This document shows positions 35,301 through 46,518 of a stretch of 64,000 nt of DNA, one piece after another. Where the stretch lies: NCBI GenBank assembly GCA_012845835.1, contig JABAKD010000016.1, positions 16,645,625 through 16,709,624 on the forward strand, read 5' to 3'. The stretch is from Undaria pinnatifida (lineage: Eukaryota; Sar; Phaeophyceae; Laminariales; Alariaceae). Every line of letters starts with the position of its first letter. Position 1 is the stretch's first letter. Below the pieces are notes generated by a model that saw nothing but the letters and a program-made list of their open reading frames with translations, made no database searches and had not been told where the DNA came from. The position numbers were made by a program, and so were the translations under genes.

Positions 35301-38300
35301 GGTTACTCGTAGCATGCACGGCCGTTATCTTGAGACCGTGTCTCATATTATGCATGGCCGTAATCGTAAGACCGTAGACCCTCGCATCCCTACAATGCCG
35401 GGACGGAGCGCGTCGGGTTTTCACCGAACAGGCAGAGTGGTTGATGGAAGGGGTGAGAGGAAGGGGACAGGCGGGGGACCTCCAAGAGCCAGGCGGGGAA
35501 CGCTAATCGCTTCTGGCGCATTGCTCTGCAGGCGACTGAAGCTGTTGTGAATGCGTTCTGCGCTTGTGTTAATTGGGCGCCTCGCTCGTTCTCTACTCGA
35601 GTGTGTTTTGTAAGAACCGAAAGCCTCTTCCTAAAACGCCCCTTCCCCCTCTCCTCGACTTTGCGCCCAGATTGCCGATTTCGGGCTGGCCCGTCACCTC
35701 CCTCAGGGATCGCTCGCGGAGAGCATGCTTGGTTCCCCGCTTTACATGGCGCCGGAGGTCCTCGGTAACCGCGCCTGTGAGTCTGAATTAGGCGTGCCAG
35801 TCTCCGCCTCCCCCCCATGAGCACTCAACGCTCAGCATTCTTTACACAATTCAAGCACAAAGACAAAACATGAAGCACGAAACACACAACATGAAGCACG
35901 AAAACACACAACATGATACACGCATACGTATATATACATTTATGCCAGGGTATATTATACTCAACCCGACACCCAGAACTAGCTCTCAAAACGCGAAACT
36001 CTCGACACACACACAACTCGCAACTCTTAACACACAGCACCCAACCCACTTCACAGTCGACGCTCAAACCTCTTTTCTTCAAGTGCTGGGGTCGGCTACG
36101 GCGTTAGTGTTCACATACGTTGTACTCGTGTTTACGCTCGTGTCTTCCTGCTCACTGCGTCCTTCTCGCATTAATTGTTCACGTTGTACACGTCCTCCCG
36201 TGTTTACGTACATCTTCCGCATGCATATTCAAGTCCTGTCGAGTTTACGTACGTCCTCGTATTTATACACGGCCTCACCACGATTATGTACGACCCCCAC
36301 ATTTGCTTCGCTCGTCTTGTGGATAACCAGCTCCAATAATTTTCGTTCTATTGCCGCTGTTCTTACACGGGCCTGAATGTGGTGTTCATTTGACCATCTG
36401 CAGTAAGCGCCGTGCACAATACGCGCATCCTGTAGTTCTTAGCCATATGTTGCCCCTGTTTTGATCGACTGCCGCCATCCCACCCGACCGCCTGCTCGTA
36501 GACGACGCCAAGGCAGACCTATGGAGTGCGGGGGCTGTGCTGTACGAGTTGGTTACCGCTAAACACCCATTCGGCGGTGCTAATCAGGTGCAGGCGTCTG
36601 TGAGAGTAGAACATGGTGGAGGACGGGGGAAGGAGGGTTGGCGAAGGAGGGAGGGAGGAAAGAACATAGGGAAGATGAGGGGGAGTGAGGGCTCGCGTCA
36701 CGGTTGAACAAGAAGAACATAGGGAAGATAAGGGGGAGCGAGGGCTCGCGTCATGGTTGAAATTTCACACGGTGTCTGCAGGCATATACGGATGTGGAGC
36801 TACCTGGTATCTGTCATAGATGTAGGTCACGCTGCCGTTAATTTCCCACGCGCTACAGCAATATGCAGTTGGGTCGTCGCTTCGACCGCACCGCAAGTTG
36901 TGTTTTTACAGGACAAAGCGGCGCCCGAACCCTTCGGCCTAACTTCTTTTTTTTTCTTGCGTTTTTGTCCTATTGTCCCCCCGCTCTGTTCCCCTGCCTC
37001 CGTCGCCGTGGGAATGCTGCTGCTGCATTTGCTGCTTCGTCGACGCCGCGCTTCGAAAAAACGATACAAAAAATGCAACAAAAAGACGGAGCTAATAAAC
37101 AACATTCGGCGGAACCGACCGAAACTTCCCCCGGGAGTCACCCTCAGCCTTTCCTGCGTGGAGCTCCTGGGGATGCTTCTCGTTCCTCTGCCGTCCGAGC
37201 GCGCGTCCCTCCAAACTTTCCTGTCATGCAGCTTTCTTAACCCCGTCGATAGCACTACTCCACGCGGTGGCAGCCGCAGCGGCGGCGGCGGCGGCGGCGT
37301 GAAGAACAATTTAACCGCGTCGCCACAGGCGCAGCAGCCGCCGCCTCTGCCTTCACCTCGGCTTCCAGCGGAACCACTGCACTCGTCCCCTCCTTTTGCG
37401 TTGCCCTCCGCGGCGGAACAACGCACGCCTGACAGCGGTGCCCATCTCGCAGTTGGCGTACCTCAAAGGAGCCGCCTCGCGTCAGATTGCGGGACGCGCG
37501 AGCTTGAAGTGCAACAAGGACCCGGGGTTCGTAAAAGAGCCGGAGAAGGTCGGTCGCCCGGTGCTGAAGGCGGCGGTGGCAGGGAAAATCCGGGGGCGCA
37601 GCGACGGGTTGGAAGTGCTTTATCCCCTCTGTCCTCAGGCCGCGTGGTGGGCAAGTTGAATGCTTCCGCCGCCGCTAGCGCTGGCGACGTCGGTTCTGCT
37701 GCGGGTGGTGGTGGCGGTGGCGCTGGTGCCGGTGCATCTAGTGCTGGTGTTGCGGCGGCCGCCGGTGTTGACGCTCCCAGCGGCGGCGGCGGCGGTGGCG
37801 GCGGCGGCGGTGGCGGCGGCGGCAGGGAGGGGATAGACCCCACGGCTAGCAGAGATGCGGTGGGCGGCAGAGACGGTCAGTGGGGCTGGGACTGGGGCGG
37901 AAGGGACGCCCCTGCTGGCTCTGATGCAGCGGCGGTGGTGGGAGGCGGGAGTGTGGCGGAGACAATACGCGGCCAGGTCGGTGGCATGGTCATCGGGATC
38001 CGCGATGAGGGTCCGCTCCCCGCCCTCCCTGCCCTCCCGTTTGCGCTGGAGCCGCTGGGCATGCCGAGGTCCTTCTCCGAGGCTGGAGACGGGGTTACTG
38101 GTGGTGGTGGCGGCGGCCTTGCGGCTCCGCCCGTGTTCGCGTTCGACCTGGCTTTTGCGAGGAGCCCCGAGAGGGATCGGTCTCCCTCGGCCTCTGGGGA
38201 TGCCCGGGGGCGGCGCAGTTTCAGCGCCGGTGACGCTGTTACCGCGGAGCAAGAGCCGAGATTGCCTCCCGGACCGGACTTGAGCAGACGAAAACGGGTC

Positions 38301-41297
38301 GACGGCGAGGTGGTCGAGGGTGCCTCCTCCGCCAGTTCTTCCTCTCCTCCCGCTGTTGGTGTTGTTGCCGCTGCTGCCTCTGAGACTACGGCTGCGGCGG
38401 CTGTGGCTTCTGCTACTGCTGCTACTGCTGCTACTGCTGCTGCTTCAGCTGCTGCTGCTGCTGTTGCCCCTACAACCGGCCGTCGCCGCAGCCACAGCTT
38501 TTCAGGGCAAGGTTTAGCCCCCGGTCAGACACGTCCGACGGACGCAGCGGGCGCGCGCTCCGAATACCCGGGCGCTCGCAAGACGCTATACGCAGCCGGT
38601 GGCCGCAGCGGCGCACCGGAACCAGTGGTGTACCTCGGCAGGGCAGGATCGGTGTCCGGGCTGTCTGTATCACCCGCCTACGGGCAGTCCTCTCCTGTCT
38701 GCCGCATCCCTTCAGAGCGTTCGGGAGACGGCGGTACGACGGGCGTCTTGACGCCTCCATCACCCGCGTATTACGTTGGCGGGGGAGAGGCCGCCGGCGC
38801 TGGCAGCGGTAGTGGGAGCGGTGCAGCGAGTGGGAACGAGGGGCAGGTGGCGGGGTCCCCCCAGCGAGGATACCCTTCTCCCGGCAGTGTCTGCCACCAG
38901 TCTTCCTCGCCGACTTCGCCGGGCGGGAGCGGCGGTCACCCGCAGCAGCACTACCACCAGCAGCAGCAGCACCAGTACCAGCACCAACACCAGCCGACGC
39001 CAACATTGCAGCCGAGCGGTGGTGGAGGTGGCGGCGGCACTACCGCGGACGGAGGTCTACCGATGCTACTCAAGCCCAGCTTCCGCGGGAGTGACAGCCT
39101 CCTTACCATTCCCGAGGACTCCACTGGGTTTGTCCTTGTGACGCGGCCGCCGTCAATTTCGTGTGAACACGGAACGGGCTGCGAATGCTGGGCGTGGTCC
39201 GCCGGAGGAGGAGGCGGAGCGGGAGGACTCGGCGGCGCCGTGAGGTCCCCGTCGGCCTCCTACCTCGCGTCCGCCAACCCTTACGGCGGCCCCGGAAAGG
39301 CCGCGGCAGCAGCGGCAGCAGCGGCTGCATCGGGCGCGGGCCGTCGCTCAGGCGGCGTTGCCTTCCTAGGCCTTGGCAATATCTGGAACACCGCGGTTAA
39401 CACCTTCCGCGGCGTGGCCGGCGCTCACGGGAGGCGCTCCTCGTGGCCTGCGAGGCGGGGGGGCGCAGCAGGTCAGCAGCAGCAAAGGGGCTCGATGGCC
39501 AACGTGCCGCCCCCGACTGCTAACGCATTGCCGTCAGAGGCTGGGGCTGGGGCGGGGTCTGGGGCCGGGGTGAGTGGAGGGTCCTCGCGGGAGTACCTCT
39601 CCCCACTCCCGGCGCAGGCGCAGTACCGCAACGCCAGCAGTGGCGGCGCCGGAATGTCGAGCGGCGGAGCCGGCGGGGCAAGCGGGGGTGGAAGCCGCAG
39701 CGGGAGTAGCAGCGGGGGTAGCAGCAGCGGCAGCGGCGGCGGTGGCGGTGGTAGGGGCGGCAGCAGAAACGACCCCTCCACAGTCCGGCAAGGCGGCGCC
39801 CAAGGACCGCTTCCAGTGGAACCATCGAACCGTTCAGACGGCGTGTACCTCCATCACCACCAACACCCTCACGGCGGGTTTATGCTGGCTTCTCCCGCGG
39901 ACGAGTCGGCTTCACGTACCGCGCAACGGCCCCAGTCGCGCGCCCCCAACAACCCCCCTCAGTCCCAGCAGGCTCACCACCGCCGCCGGCACTCCGAGCC
40001 CATCGCGCCGCGGCCGTACTCTGTCGGGCCAGAGCGGGGCAGTGTCGGGAGCGCTGGCGCCGGCGGCGTCGCCTGGAGCCCAGCGGAAGCCGCCGAGGCC
40101 CGGAGGGTCGGGGTGGCAGCCGACAGGGCTGAGGTGGCCGGTAAGCGGTCTATCCTTGTCGTAACCCTTGCCGACAAGACGGCGCAGGAAGCGATGGCCC
40201 TGGCGCTCGAATCGCCGCGGGACGCCCGTGGCGCTGGCGCGGGCGCGGGGGCGAGAGCGGGGGTGGGAGGGGCGCCCCCCCCCGCCGCCGTTAAGCACGC
40301 GGGGGGAGCGTCGGTGTTGCATGCTAGGCGGCGGCACGGGATGCTGACGGAAGCGTTGTCGCTGTACGTGAGGGCCTTGTCGATTTTGCAGGGCACGCTC
40401 CCGGCGGTTCTGGTCGAGTGCGACGGGGTGTCCGCCGATCAGTTCGCCGCGTGGAATCCGCTGGGTGCCCATCACCAGCAGCAGCAGCAACAACTGCAGC
40501 GTCAGCAGCAAGAGCAAGAGCAGCAGCAGCAGAAGTTTGGGCGCTCCTCGCCCCCCTCTCCTGCCCTCCTTGCGCAACGCTCGGCCCTAGTCACCAAGGC
40601 TTCTTGGTTAAAGGACTTGTTCTCGCAGACCCTCGAGCGTGCGGAGCACTGCCGAACGCAGGCGTCTGTGGCTTCCGCCGTCGCCGCCGCCGCCGCAGGA
40701 CCCGCCGCAGCAAGCTCATCGGCGGCCTCCTCCGCTGACGGCGCTGGTGGTAGCACGGGTAACAGTTCTTCGGCCGCGTTCACGAAGGATGTTCGTGCAT
40801 TTGTCCCGGGAGCGCCCTGGGCTACGCTTAGCGGGGGTGGCGGGAGTGGCGGGAGCAGCTGTGGCGGTGGCGGCACGGCTCCGCCTTCGTCCGACGCCGC
40901 GGCCTCCGCTGTTTACCGGTCCGCCATGGAGCACGGTCAGGAGGCGGCTGTATGCTACCTGCTGGGGCGGTCGGACGCCGCTGTTACGCATTACGTGCGC
41001 GCGTGTGCACTGTTGCAGCTTCTGGCCCTTGAACCGGAGATGGCCGGTGCGCCGGCGGAGGAGGGGGCTCCGCGTGGCGGCGGCGGCGGCGGCCCTGGTG
41101 GTGACGTTGGAGGGATGCATGCGCGGGGGGGAACGGGCCAGGACCGGCTCCAGCAGCAGCAACGGGCTGCAGGCGGTTGGCAAGCGCAGCTATTGGCCAC
41201 GGCGGACATGTATGCCCGACGGGTAGAGCTCATAAATAGAGGCGACCTCACCGCGGAGCGTCAAGGGTTTGTATATGAGGAGGGGCGGAACGGATGA
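20338..41297 (+). CDS. ATG1: ATG1/ULK-type autophagy serine/threonine kinase
   Basis: Exons are 20338-20442, 34499-34628, 35003-35253, 35671-35776, 36502-36587 and about 37086-41297; phases match throughout, giving about 1629 residues. The N-terminal kinase domain is complete: glycine loop GRGSFAS (29-35), VAIK lysine 51, helix-C Glu 69, HRDIKPQN with Asp 144, DFG with Asp 165, GSPLYMAPE ending at 191, and [17 protein letters not shown]. The order, the short lobe and the [11 protein letters not shown] end resemble ATG1/ULK kinases, which start autophagosome formation. Residues about 260-1160 are low-complexity Gly, Ser, Ala and Gln. The last 300 or so contain helices such as [29 protein letters not shown] and [20 protein letters not shown], consistent with the tandem MIT region that binds ATG13 in this family. 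The 3' splice site of the last exon is weakly defined (37086 or 37092), and a small intron inside the low-complexity part cannot be excluded. TGA is at 41295. A possible AATAAA lies at 41545. Confidence 0.88.
20577..20755. repeat. Short tandem duplication in ATG1 intron 1
   Basis: Blocks near 20585-20665 and 20689-20755 share AGAGTC, TTTTTC, ACTATTTTCATGTAAAA-like and CTGCAGCAG words in order, spacing about 110 bp. Confidence 0.45.
22168..22475 (+). mobile_element. tRNA-derived SINE, family A, full-length sense copy
   Basis: This is the clearest copy. The tRNA-like head GCCCCGGTGGTGTATCAGG has a B-box-like GAGTTCGAGCCCC at 22221. Then follow CTCGTATAAATTCGTTGGGA, GACGAGCAGTGGGATTGCTG and TGTGACCACGGCTTGTCC, and the tail is [24 protein letters not shown] polymerase III transcription and LINE-driven retroposition are the usual mode for such elements. 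Confidence 0.88.
23034..23122 (+). mobile_element. TTAA-bounded small element, copy 4
   Basis: TTAACCCCTCCACAACTGG at the left and AAGGGGTTAA at the right, with both TTAA copies intact. Confidence 0.7.
23125..23250 (+). mobile_element. Decayed SINE related to family A, second subfamily
   Basis: AAGTTCCGGGGGGAAGACACTTACC followed by TGTGACCACGGCTTGTCC and AGAAGGTC. The same arrangement is seen at 56516-56640. Confidence 0.55.
23770..24070 (-). mobile_element. LTR-element fossil joined to tRNA-Ser-like sequence
   Basis: On the minus strand an LTR-like end (TTAACA) is followed after two bases by a primer-binding site TGGCGTCGACGGCAGGAC, the same as in the elements at 14267 and 15494. Here the match to a serine-type tRNA runs on for about 60 bases, including a T-arm GCAGGTTCGTGTCCTGC and an anticodon arm around CGA. 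CCA is present in the DNA, which argues for a reverse-transcribed origin. LTR extent is uncertain and only one LTR was seen. It is broken and old. Confidence 0.5.
24860..24955. repeat. Short tandem duplication
   Basis: Two units share GTGTTCAGCAATGCTGG-like text with CCCCGGCT/CCCGGGCT endings, spaced about 55 bp. Confidence 0.5.
25628..25942 (-). mobile_element. tRNA-derived SINE, family A, full-length copy
   Basis: Antisense copy with a 22-nt T run (25631-25652) marking the A tail and ending CGCCACCGGGGCG. It is nearly identical to the copy at 7325. Confidence 0.88.
26255..26344 (+). mobile_element. TTAA-bounded small element, copy 5
   Basis: TTAACCCCTTTACAACTGG at left and GGGGGTTAA at right, with both TTAA copies intact. 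Confidence 0.72.
26626..26775 (+). repeat. GGGTACCC-rich element, copy 1
   Basis: It starts GAGTTGTGCCCCGGC and is dominated by overlapping GGGTACCCGG palindromes. An inverted copy lies at 27742-27874. Confidence 0.7.
27742..27874 (-). repeat. GGGTACCC-rich element, copy 2 (inverted)
   Basis: Read on the minus strand it starts AGAGTTGTGCCCCGGCC, as does copy 1, then CCGGGTACCCGG repeats. Confidence 0.7.
28678..29060. repeat. Tandem duplication, two units of about 190 bp
   Basis: The units 28678-28868 and 28869-29060 are about 88% alike by eye (shared AAGCGACGAGCGCGATCTAG, CTTGAGGCAATCCGAGTAC and AGCAGCTCGGATTGCTTC). Frames across them are not conserved between units, so coding is not supported. 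Confidence 0.85.
29972..30141 (-). mobile_element. LINE 3' fragment, copy C2, with C-rich tail
   Basis: About 140 bp of the LINE 3' end. On the minus strand ACAAATGAGTACGC is followed by about 30 nt of C with a few T (plus strand 29972-30000). Confidence 0.75.
30142..30215 (-). mobile_element. Small C-tailed element (family D), antisense fragment
   Basis: On the minus strand CGATGGTCTACGGTGATACG leads to CATGAGTACACCCCCCCCCC. Related sense copies are at 51590 and 52215. Confidence 0.55.
30208..30378 (-). mobile_element. LINE 3' fragment, copy C3
   Basis: About 155 bp of the same LINE 3' end, again followed on the minus strand by a C-rich tail (plus strand 30208-30222). Confidence 0.7.
30918..31035 (+). 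repeat. G run and (TCTG)n microsatellite
   Basis: G17 at 30920-30936, then TCTG units with interruptions to about 31035. Confidence 0.9.
31277..31415. repeat. Tandem duplication, unit about 65 bp
   Basis: GGTGGTTTATTTNCTTGTAT through TTAAGGTNTACYAGGTACCTGG occurs twice. Confidence 0.7.
32540..32935 (+). repeat. Minisatellite cluster 1, unit about 40 bp
   Basis: Units built on AGAAGTTCCGGGTACGGGTA followed by TGAAAGTCTTACAGAAC, with shorter variants. It contains CCGGGTA words on both strands. No coding sequence. Confidence 0.85.
33605..34025 (+). repeat. Minisatellite cluster 2, same unit as cluster 1
   Basis: The same AGAAGTTCCGGGTACGGGTA unit after a 670-bp gap of unrelated AT-rich sequence. 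Later units are the most regular. Confidence 0.85.
34355..34498. repeat. Short duplication before the exon 2 acceptor of ATG1
   Basis: TTACATGTTTCGTGC with a GTCGGTGGTT/GTCGGTAGTT leader occurs at 34359 and 34433, about 75 bp apart, and a third GTCGGTAG forms the acceptor. Confidence 0.5.
34905..34985. repeat. 29-bp tandem repeat before the exon 3 acceptor of ATG1
   Basis: CATCGTTCGTCACTGCTCG with a GATCACC spacer occurs three times, ending about 20 bp before the acceptor at 35003. Confidence 0.8.
35295..35412 (-). mobile_element. Small C-tailed element (family D), antisense, in ATG1 intron 3
   Basis: It shares CCGTAGACCCTCGCATCCCTAC with 30165-30195, and the GCATGCACGGCCGT unit is repeated twice. 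The plus strand begins GGGGGTTACTCG, as expected for a C tail on the minus strand. Confidence 0.55.
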
Positions 41298-44200
41298 AAG
41301 AGGAGAGTAGGGCGGCGGAGGGGAGGGGGGGCGAGGCCTCGGATATACCTCACGGGTTCGTGTACAAGGCGTGAGGGATATCTCGTTTAGGCTCGATGTG
41401 TGTGCGTGAACAATGTGTATGTGTGCAGGAGCGGAGGCTTTCGGCCCCCGGTATTTTTGGTATTGTATTCACTCGATAGGGTACATTCTACAGCAGTGAT
41501 TTGTACGATATGCGCGATAAAACTAAACAAAAACGAAAACCGTGAATAAAACGCATACGAATATCGCGTTTTCTGAAATTTTTTGCGGTTAATTGAAAAA
41601 ATGTTGCAACTGCTCGTGTCCGCCGTGTTGCCGGCGTTCCTATATATAGTCCGGCGTTTCTTCCAATGTTTTTAAAGACGCTCGGGCTCCTTTTCTTGAT
41701 GGGTACCTTAAACCGAAAATATATCATATATAACCCCCCCCCCGCCAACGCCTCCGCCCTCGCCCCCATTCCCGAAGTTACGGGGGGTTTAGTACTGAGA
41801 TGGTACTGAATATAGGAGGGTCGAGGCATGTTTGATCCGGGGTTGGAAAGGGGAGGAAGGGAGGGGAAGGGGGGTTGGGGACCCATGCCGCAGTGTAACA
41901 CGCGATGTACCCCTTATGGAACCGCTCTTGAAGGTGGGGTTTAGTTGTTCAGAAAGTTCTGGAGAAAGTTCCTGGCCGAGATTTGGGAAAGGGGAGGAGG
42001 GGGGAGGCGGAGTTGGGAGGTGGGGGTAGGGGGCGATTCGAGGGCTTTTCCGTGCTCGACGACCTTAACCCCCCAATTTGCCACGTTTTGCGCGTTTCGG
42101 TTTTTCGCAGCTAATAACAATTGTTGGTGGTGGTGTGTATAGATGTCTTTTACCCACAGGCCCAGCAGCCTGTGTGCCGATCGTCCTCGCAATTGTAGTT
42201 CTCCGAATGATGGTTTATGCGGGGAGTTCGACTTTATTTTGCCGGATTTTTGCTGTCGGTCTTTTTTTCTGGTTTTTTGTTTTTTTGTTTTTTTTTTTGG
42301 CGATTTTTGGTTGGTTCTTTCTGCCTTTTTTACTCACTGAATAAATGGCGAGAAAAAAAAAAATGAAGAGAAATAGGGAGGGGACAGGTAAGGTAAGGTA
42401 TTTCGGAAGTAAAGAAGTGTGTAGAAGAGTGTGTTTTACGATAAATTATTGGTGCTGACGTACGCACGCAGACGCCGCATGCAGCAACAGCGGCACGCAG
42501 CAGAAAGAGCGAGAGTGTAGGCAAGAGTACTTGGTAGTTATTTTTGCCTGTGGGGAGACAGAGGGAGGACACCCGTGTAACGTATAAAAACATTCTATCT
42601 TTATCTATCTATGGTCGGAAAAGACCATCTGAAAAATGGAAGACAGAGAGAAAGGCGTGTGAGAGGGAGGGGAGAGGTGGGGGGGGGGGGGGGGAGGCGT
42701 GGGATATCCATGGAGAAGTATGTATGACCAATGAGCCCCGTGTGGCGCTAGATGGGGCCGAAAAATCCACGCTACCATGTGTCTGTTTGTCTTGTCTATC
42801 TTGTCTGATGATCAGGGGGCTCGCTCTAGACCTGCTTGTAGGGCGTGCGTGCTGCTATCTATGACGCACGAAGAGAATTGCGGTGTTGCACAGAGGCGAG
42901 AAGCAGTTGTGCTGCTGTAGTACGCAACGGCGCGGGAGGGTGGGCGGGTGGATCCGTATGATGAGAGATGTGCTTCCCACCACACCAAGAAGCGGGCGTT
43001 ATATACGTATTTGCCTTTGCTTTTTTTAGCAGTGAGATGCCCAGCACTGGAAGCAACGTTGCGGCAGAGCATCATAGCAGTTTTTTTTTTCGCCGGCTTT
43101 CATGACAAAAATAGTAGTAGTGGGCCCGGGACCTACTTGCTGCTATTTCTCTTACCACTACCGCACTACTACTAGACACAAGTACCATTACTTTTTCTTT
43201 TGACGTACACGCGTGGACGAACAAAAAACGAGGGGGGGGGAAGGAATGAGGGGTGAAAACAAAAATGAGCAAGGAGTAGAGGATGTGCGATGGGGATTAA
43301 CCGTTGCGCGAGATGATAATGCCATCTTTCGAGAGGGGAAAACGCTTCACTGCGTCAGCAAGCAGCCCCAGTGCAAGCATCCTCGTAGTGTGATGATCGG
43401 TGTTGACTTTGTTGTTTGGTTGTTGGTGGTGGCGTGGTGGTTGTGGTAGCGGTGGTTAGCCTTTTGTTCTCGTCAGGTTTTCTGCTTGTCGCCCACAGTA
43501 CGAGTAATAGTAGTACGAGTATGCGTAGTAGTGGAGGGCGGACACATCGACTGACTTGACCGAGTTCCTTGTTTGATGAGTAATAGCGCAGACATACTGA
43601 CTTGCCTGACTGGGTTCCTTGTTTTTGTTCGGTGATGATTGGTTCTTCTTGTCACGGCCTGAGCTAGCGGGGAAAGGGAAGGGCCACTCGTAGCAAAAGC
43701 AAGCAAATGGTTGCTCGTCGCAGTTCGGCTGCATGTAGCTCGAGTTGCTGCTTCAGTAGTGTACTTACCTGGTACGTCTTTGGTTTTGCTGCGGGGTGAA
43801 GGACGACGATTTCTTCAGCTTGCTGCGGTAGTAGTAGTAGTAGTAGTAGTAGTAGTGATGCTTCGTTTTTTATGATTGTGTGATGAGCAACGCCTACTAT
43901 ATTTCCTGGTACTATTTATGCTGCACTGTAGTATTACTGGCAGGAAGATGGCCGACGAGGGCGAACTTGCCAAACGAAAAGTTGAATGGACGACTCAATG
44001 AAGATATTAATATACTACCGCTACAACTATCACTATTCTCATCATCGTTATTTTTTCATCATGGTCATTATTGTTGCCGTGGTTGTGTTGATGCGCCATG
44101 GCGATTATCATCATTGATTGGTCATCAGCACCGTTATCGTAATCGCCGTCGTCATCATCGCCGTCATCTTCGACATTACCTTTTTTTCACCGTCATGTCG

Positions 44201-44770
44201 GCAGCATCATCACAGTATGACATCACAGCAGTATAATCGTCATCATCCTCATCATCGTCATCGTCCTCAACATCTTATTATCATCACAATATCATCGTAA
44301 TCATCATCATAATCGTCATTGTAATAATCATCATAATCATCATCGTAATCATCATCATCATCATCGTCATCATCATCATCATGGTGGTCATCATTATCAT
44401 TGTCATCACAATACCATCCTCATCGTCTCATCACCCCCGTCCTCGTCATCATCGTCGTCACAATCATCGCTGTCCTCATTATTAATCGTCATATTCATCA
44501 TCCTCGCCGGTATCACCATCATCGCCATACGGCAAGCCTTCGTTAGCCTCCTTCGGCGTGCTCCTTCTCTTGAGAGATTTTCATTTCCTTCGATAGATTG
44601 CACACGTAGAGTCACCCTAGTCCCTTCGCTTATATTATCCTGCTGTACGGTATCCATTCGGCGTGTATGTGCGGTGTACACAAGACTCGAAAACATAACA
44701 AACACACAAGGACCAAAAAAACATACCTGCCAGACTACGGCATTATAAAACATCACTGGTCATCAGTCGG
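41298..44770. other. Convergent intergenic region, left part
   Basis: No gene recognised. It contains G-rich stretches (41840-42030, 42675-42695), T-rich runs (42250-42300), a (TAG)n tract at 43829-43856 and an imperfect (ATC)n tract at 44190-44480. A possible polyadenylation hexamer for ATG1 lies at 41545. Confidence 0.6.
44190..44480 (+). repeat. Imperfect (ATC)n microsatellite
   Basis: CATCATCGTC-type units run about 290 bp. Confidence 0.9.
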
Positions 44771-44779
44771 TACGGGGGC

Positions 44780-46497
44780 GAGGTGGCGTCATCGTGGTGC
44801 TTTACAAGACGCATTGGGCGGGACTCTCCGAACCTTCCTGGGAGCGGGAAATGGACCTTCACCTCTCCCGCTCCCGCATCTTGCGTTATTTGGCCGGAAC
44901 CACCGCCAAACCAACCGCCTGTACCGCCGAATGCGGATCGGGGCGGCACACCTCGAGCCCTCCCGCAACAACGAGGAACGTTTCCTAGCGCCGGGCTACG
45001 CCTGTGTTCCCCGCGCCGATTGGCTCCGTCGCTACCACGACACCGTTACTCCCTACGGGAGCCCACTTTTGGTACAAGGGAGACGATGGGTTATGGTGGC
45101 TTGCAAAAATCAGCGCGAGCACTACCGAGGACAAGGTATACCTGGTCCGCTTCCTGGACGACCCGGGACCGATTAAACTTCCTCTTCCCCTAGGCGCGCT
45201 ACACGACTTCAACGGGAGCCGTACGAGGTTCTTGGTGCTTGCAAGTTCACATCGCTAGTGCGTTTCCTCGGGGAATCCAACGTAACGTAGACGAATCTCG
45301 AGGCGCGGCCGTGGCCAGTTAACTTCCAAGCCACCACCGCTCCCGATAGATAGTTCTTCATTTTTTTTCAGTTATGAGTTTTGCGTCTTTGTCTTTGGGT
45401 TGTTCGTAGTGTCCTGAGAGTCTTCGTCGGGTTCTGGGGCGGTTCTTCCATTGATTTTTCTTTCTGTCCTGCCGAACCCCCTGCTCAGTGCCGGGTCAGG
45501 GTTCGGGTAGAACGCCGCTACCTGAGGCGCAGGGCTGTCGCCTTTTTGTCATTGTTCAATTTCGCCCTGTCGACGCCCTCCTCAGCCCAGAGCCGGGGGG
45601 CGACCAGGGTACCCTGTTCGCGCGTAACGTGGTACAGGGCTATGTACGGTTCTGTGTGTCATCTTTTATGTTTTGTGTCTTGTATTTGTTCTACTTCGTT
45701 TTTTTTAGTCTAAACACTTCCTCCCCTAGCGGGGCTGTAGGTGTTGCCACCTTCCATCCCGGGTATTTGTCGTTTCCTCGTCCAACCCCCCGCCTTGCCG
45801 ATGGCCCGCGGGAGGTTTTTCGCATGACTTCTCCCTTGTATTAGCGCCTGTGTTCCCCTCCATATCGACGAGGGCTCGCCTCGCCATGTAGTACCTTTTC
45901 TGTTGTTGGTTTGCCGTAGAGCCTTTCTTTCCTGCCCCCCCCGCCACACCGGCGGCATGCGGCAGATTCTAGAGCCTTTTCTGCCCTCCCCGCCACACCG
46001 GCGGCATGCGGCGGGTTTTTGATGGGTGACTATTGCCTTGTTGTAGGGTCTTCGTTTCTTTCTACTGCTTTTCTTCGCGTGTTCCTGGCTCCATAGCCAG
46101 ACGGTTAGAGGTGTGAGAGTGGGTTTTGAGGAGCCGCATCTTCGACTCATGGTCTAGTTCGTATAACCGGCGTTTCCCCGAATCTCCCATATTTCTGCAT
46201 ATATATGCGACTCATCAGGGTGGGCTAGTGTTAAGATACGGCCTCGAAAGGCCTGTAAGTATCCAAATTTGAGATCATTTGGATGGGTTTCGTATGATAA
46301 GGTTGGCGATTTGTATTCGGGAAAGTTAGGAAATAGATCGAAGGCACGTGCCTCCGATCTCAGAAGCTATCCCGGGCTCTGGTGGGAACGAATAAAGCTA
46401 CATCTCTACGAAGGAACGAAAGTGAGTACTCTCCGAGGACCTGCTCAATTGGCAGACCTGCAGGGGGCACTCTGTGTCCCCCACCTTTAATTTAACA
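44780..46497 (+). mobile_element. LTR-retrotransposon fossil, 3' part with one LTR
   Basis: An LTR at 46229-46497 matches those at 14267 and 15141. The interior 45655-46228 matches the small element's interior. Further left, 45050-45258 encodes a short remnant with WYKGDDGLWWLAKI and VYLVRFLDDPGP, like the small beta-barrel (Tudor- or chromo-like) segments found near the end of some retrotransposon polyproteins. No 5' LTR was found, so the element is broken. It is probably the parent family of the small element at 14267. Confidence 0.65.
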
Positions 46498-46518
46498 CCA
46501 AGGACCAGCGTTGTGTAT

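Noticed and set aside
37463-41251. Several minus-strand frames of 120-220 codons opposite the last ATG1 exon
   Set aside because: They are shadows of GC-rich plus-strand codons. None shows a domain, and the plus frame is continuous with the kinase.
44783-45193. Host gene with a WYKGDDGLWW motif
   Set aside because: It is directly followed by interior and LTR sequence shared with the element at 14267, so it is treated as part of an LTR fossil.
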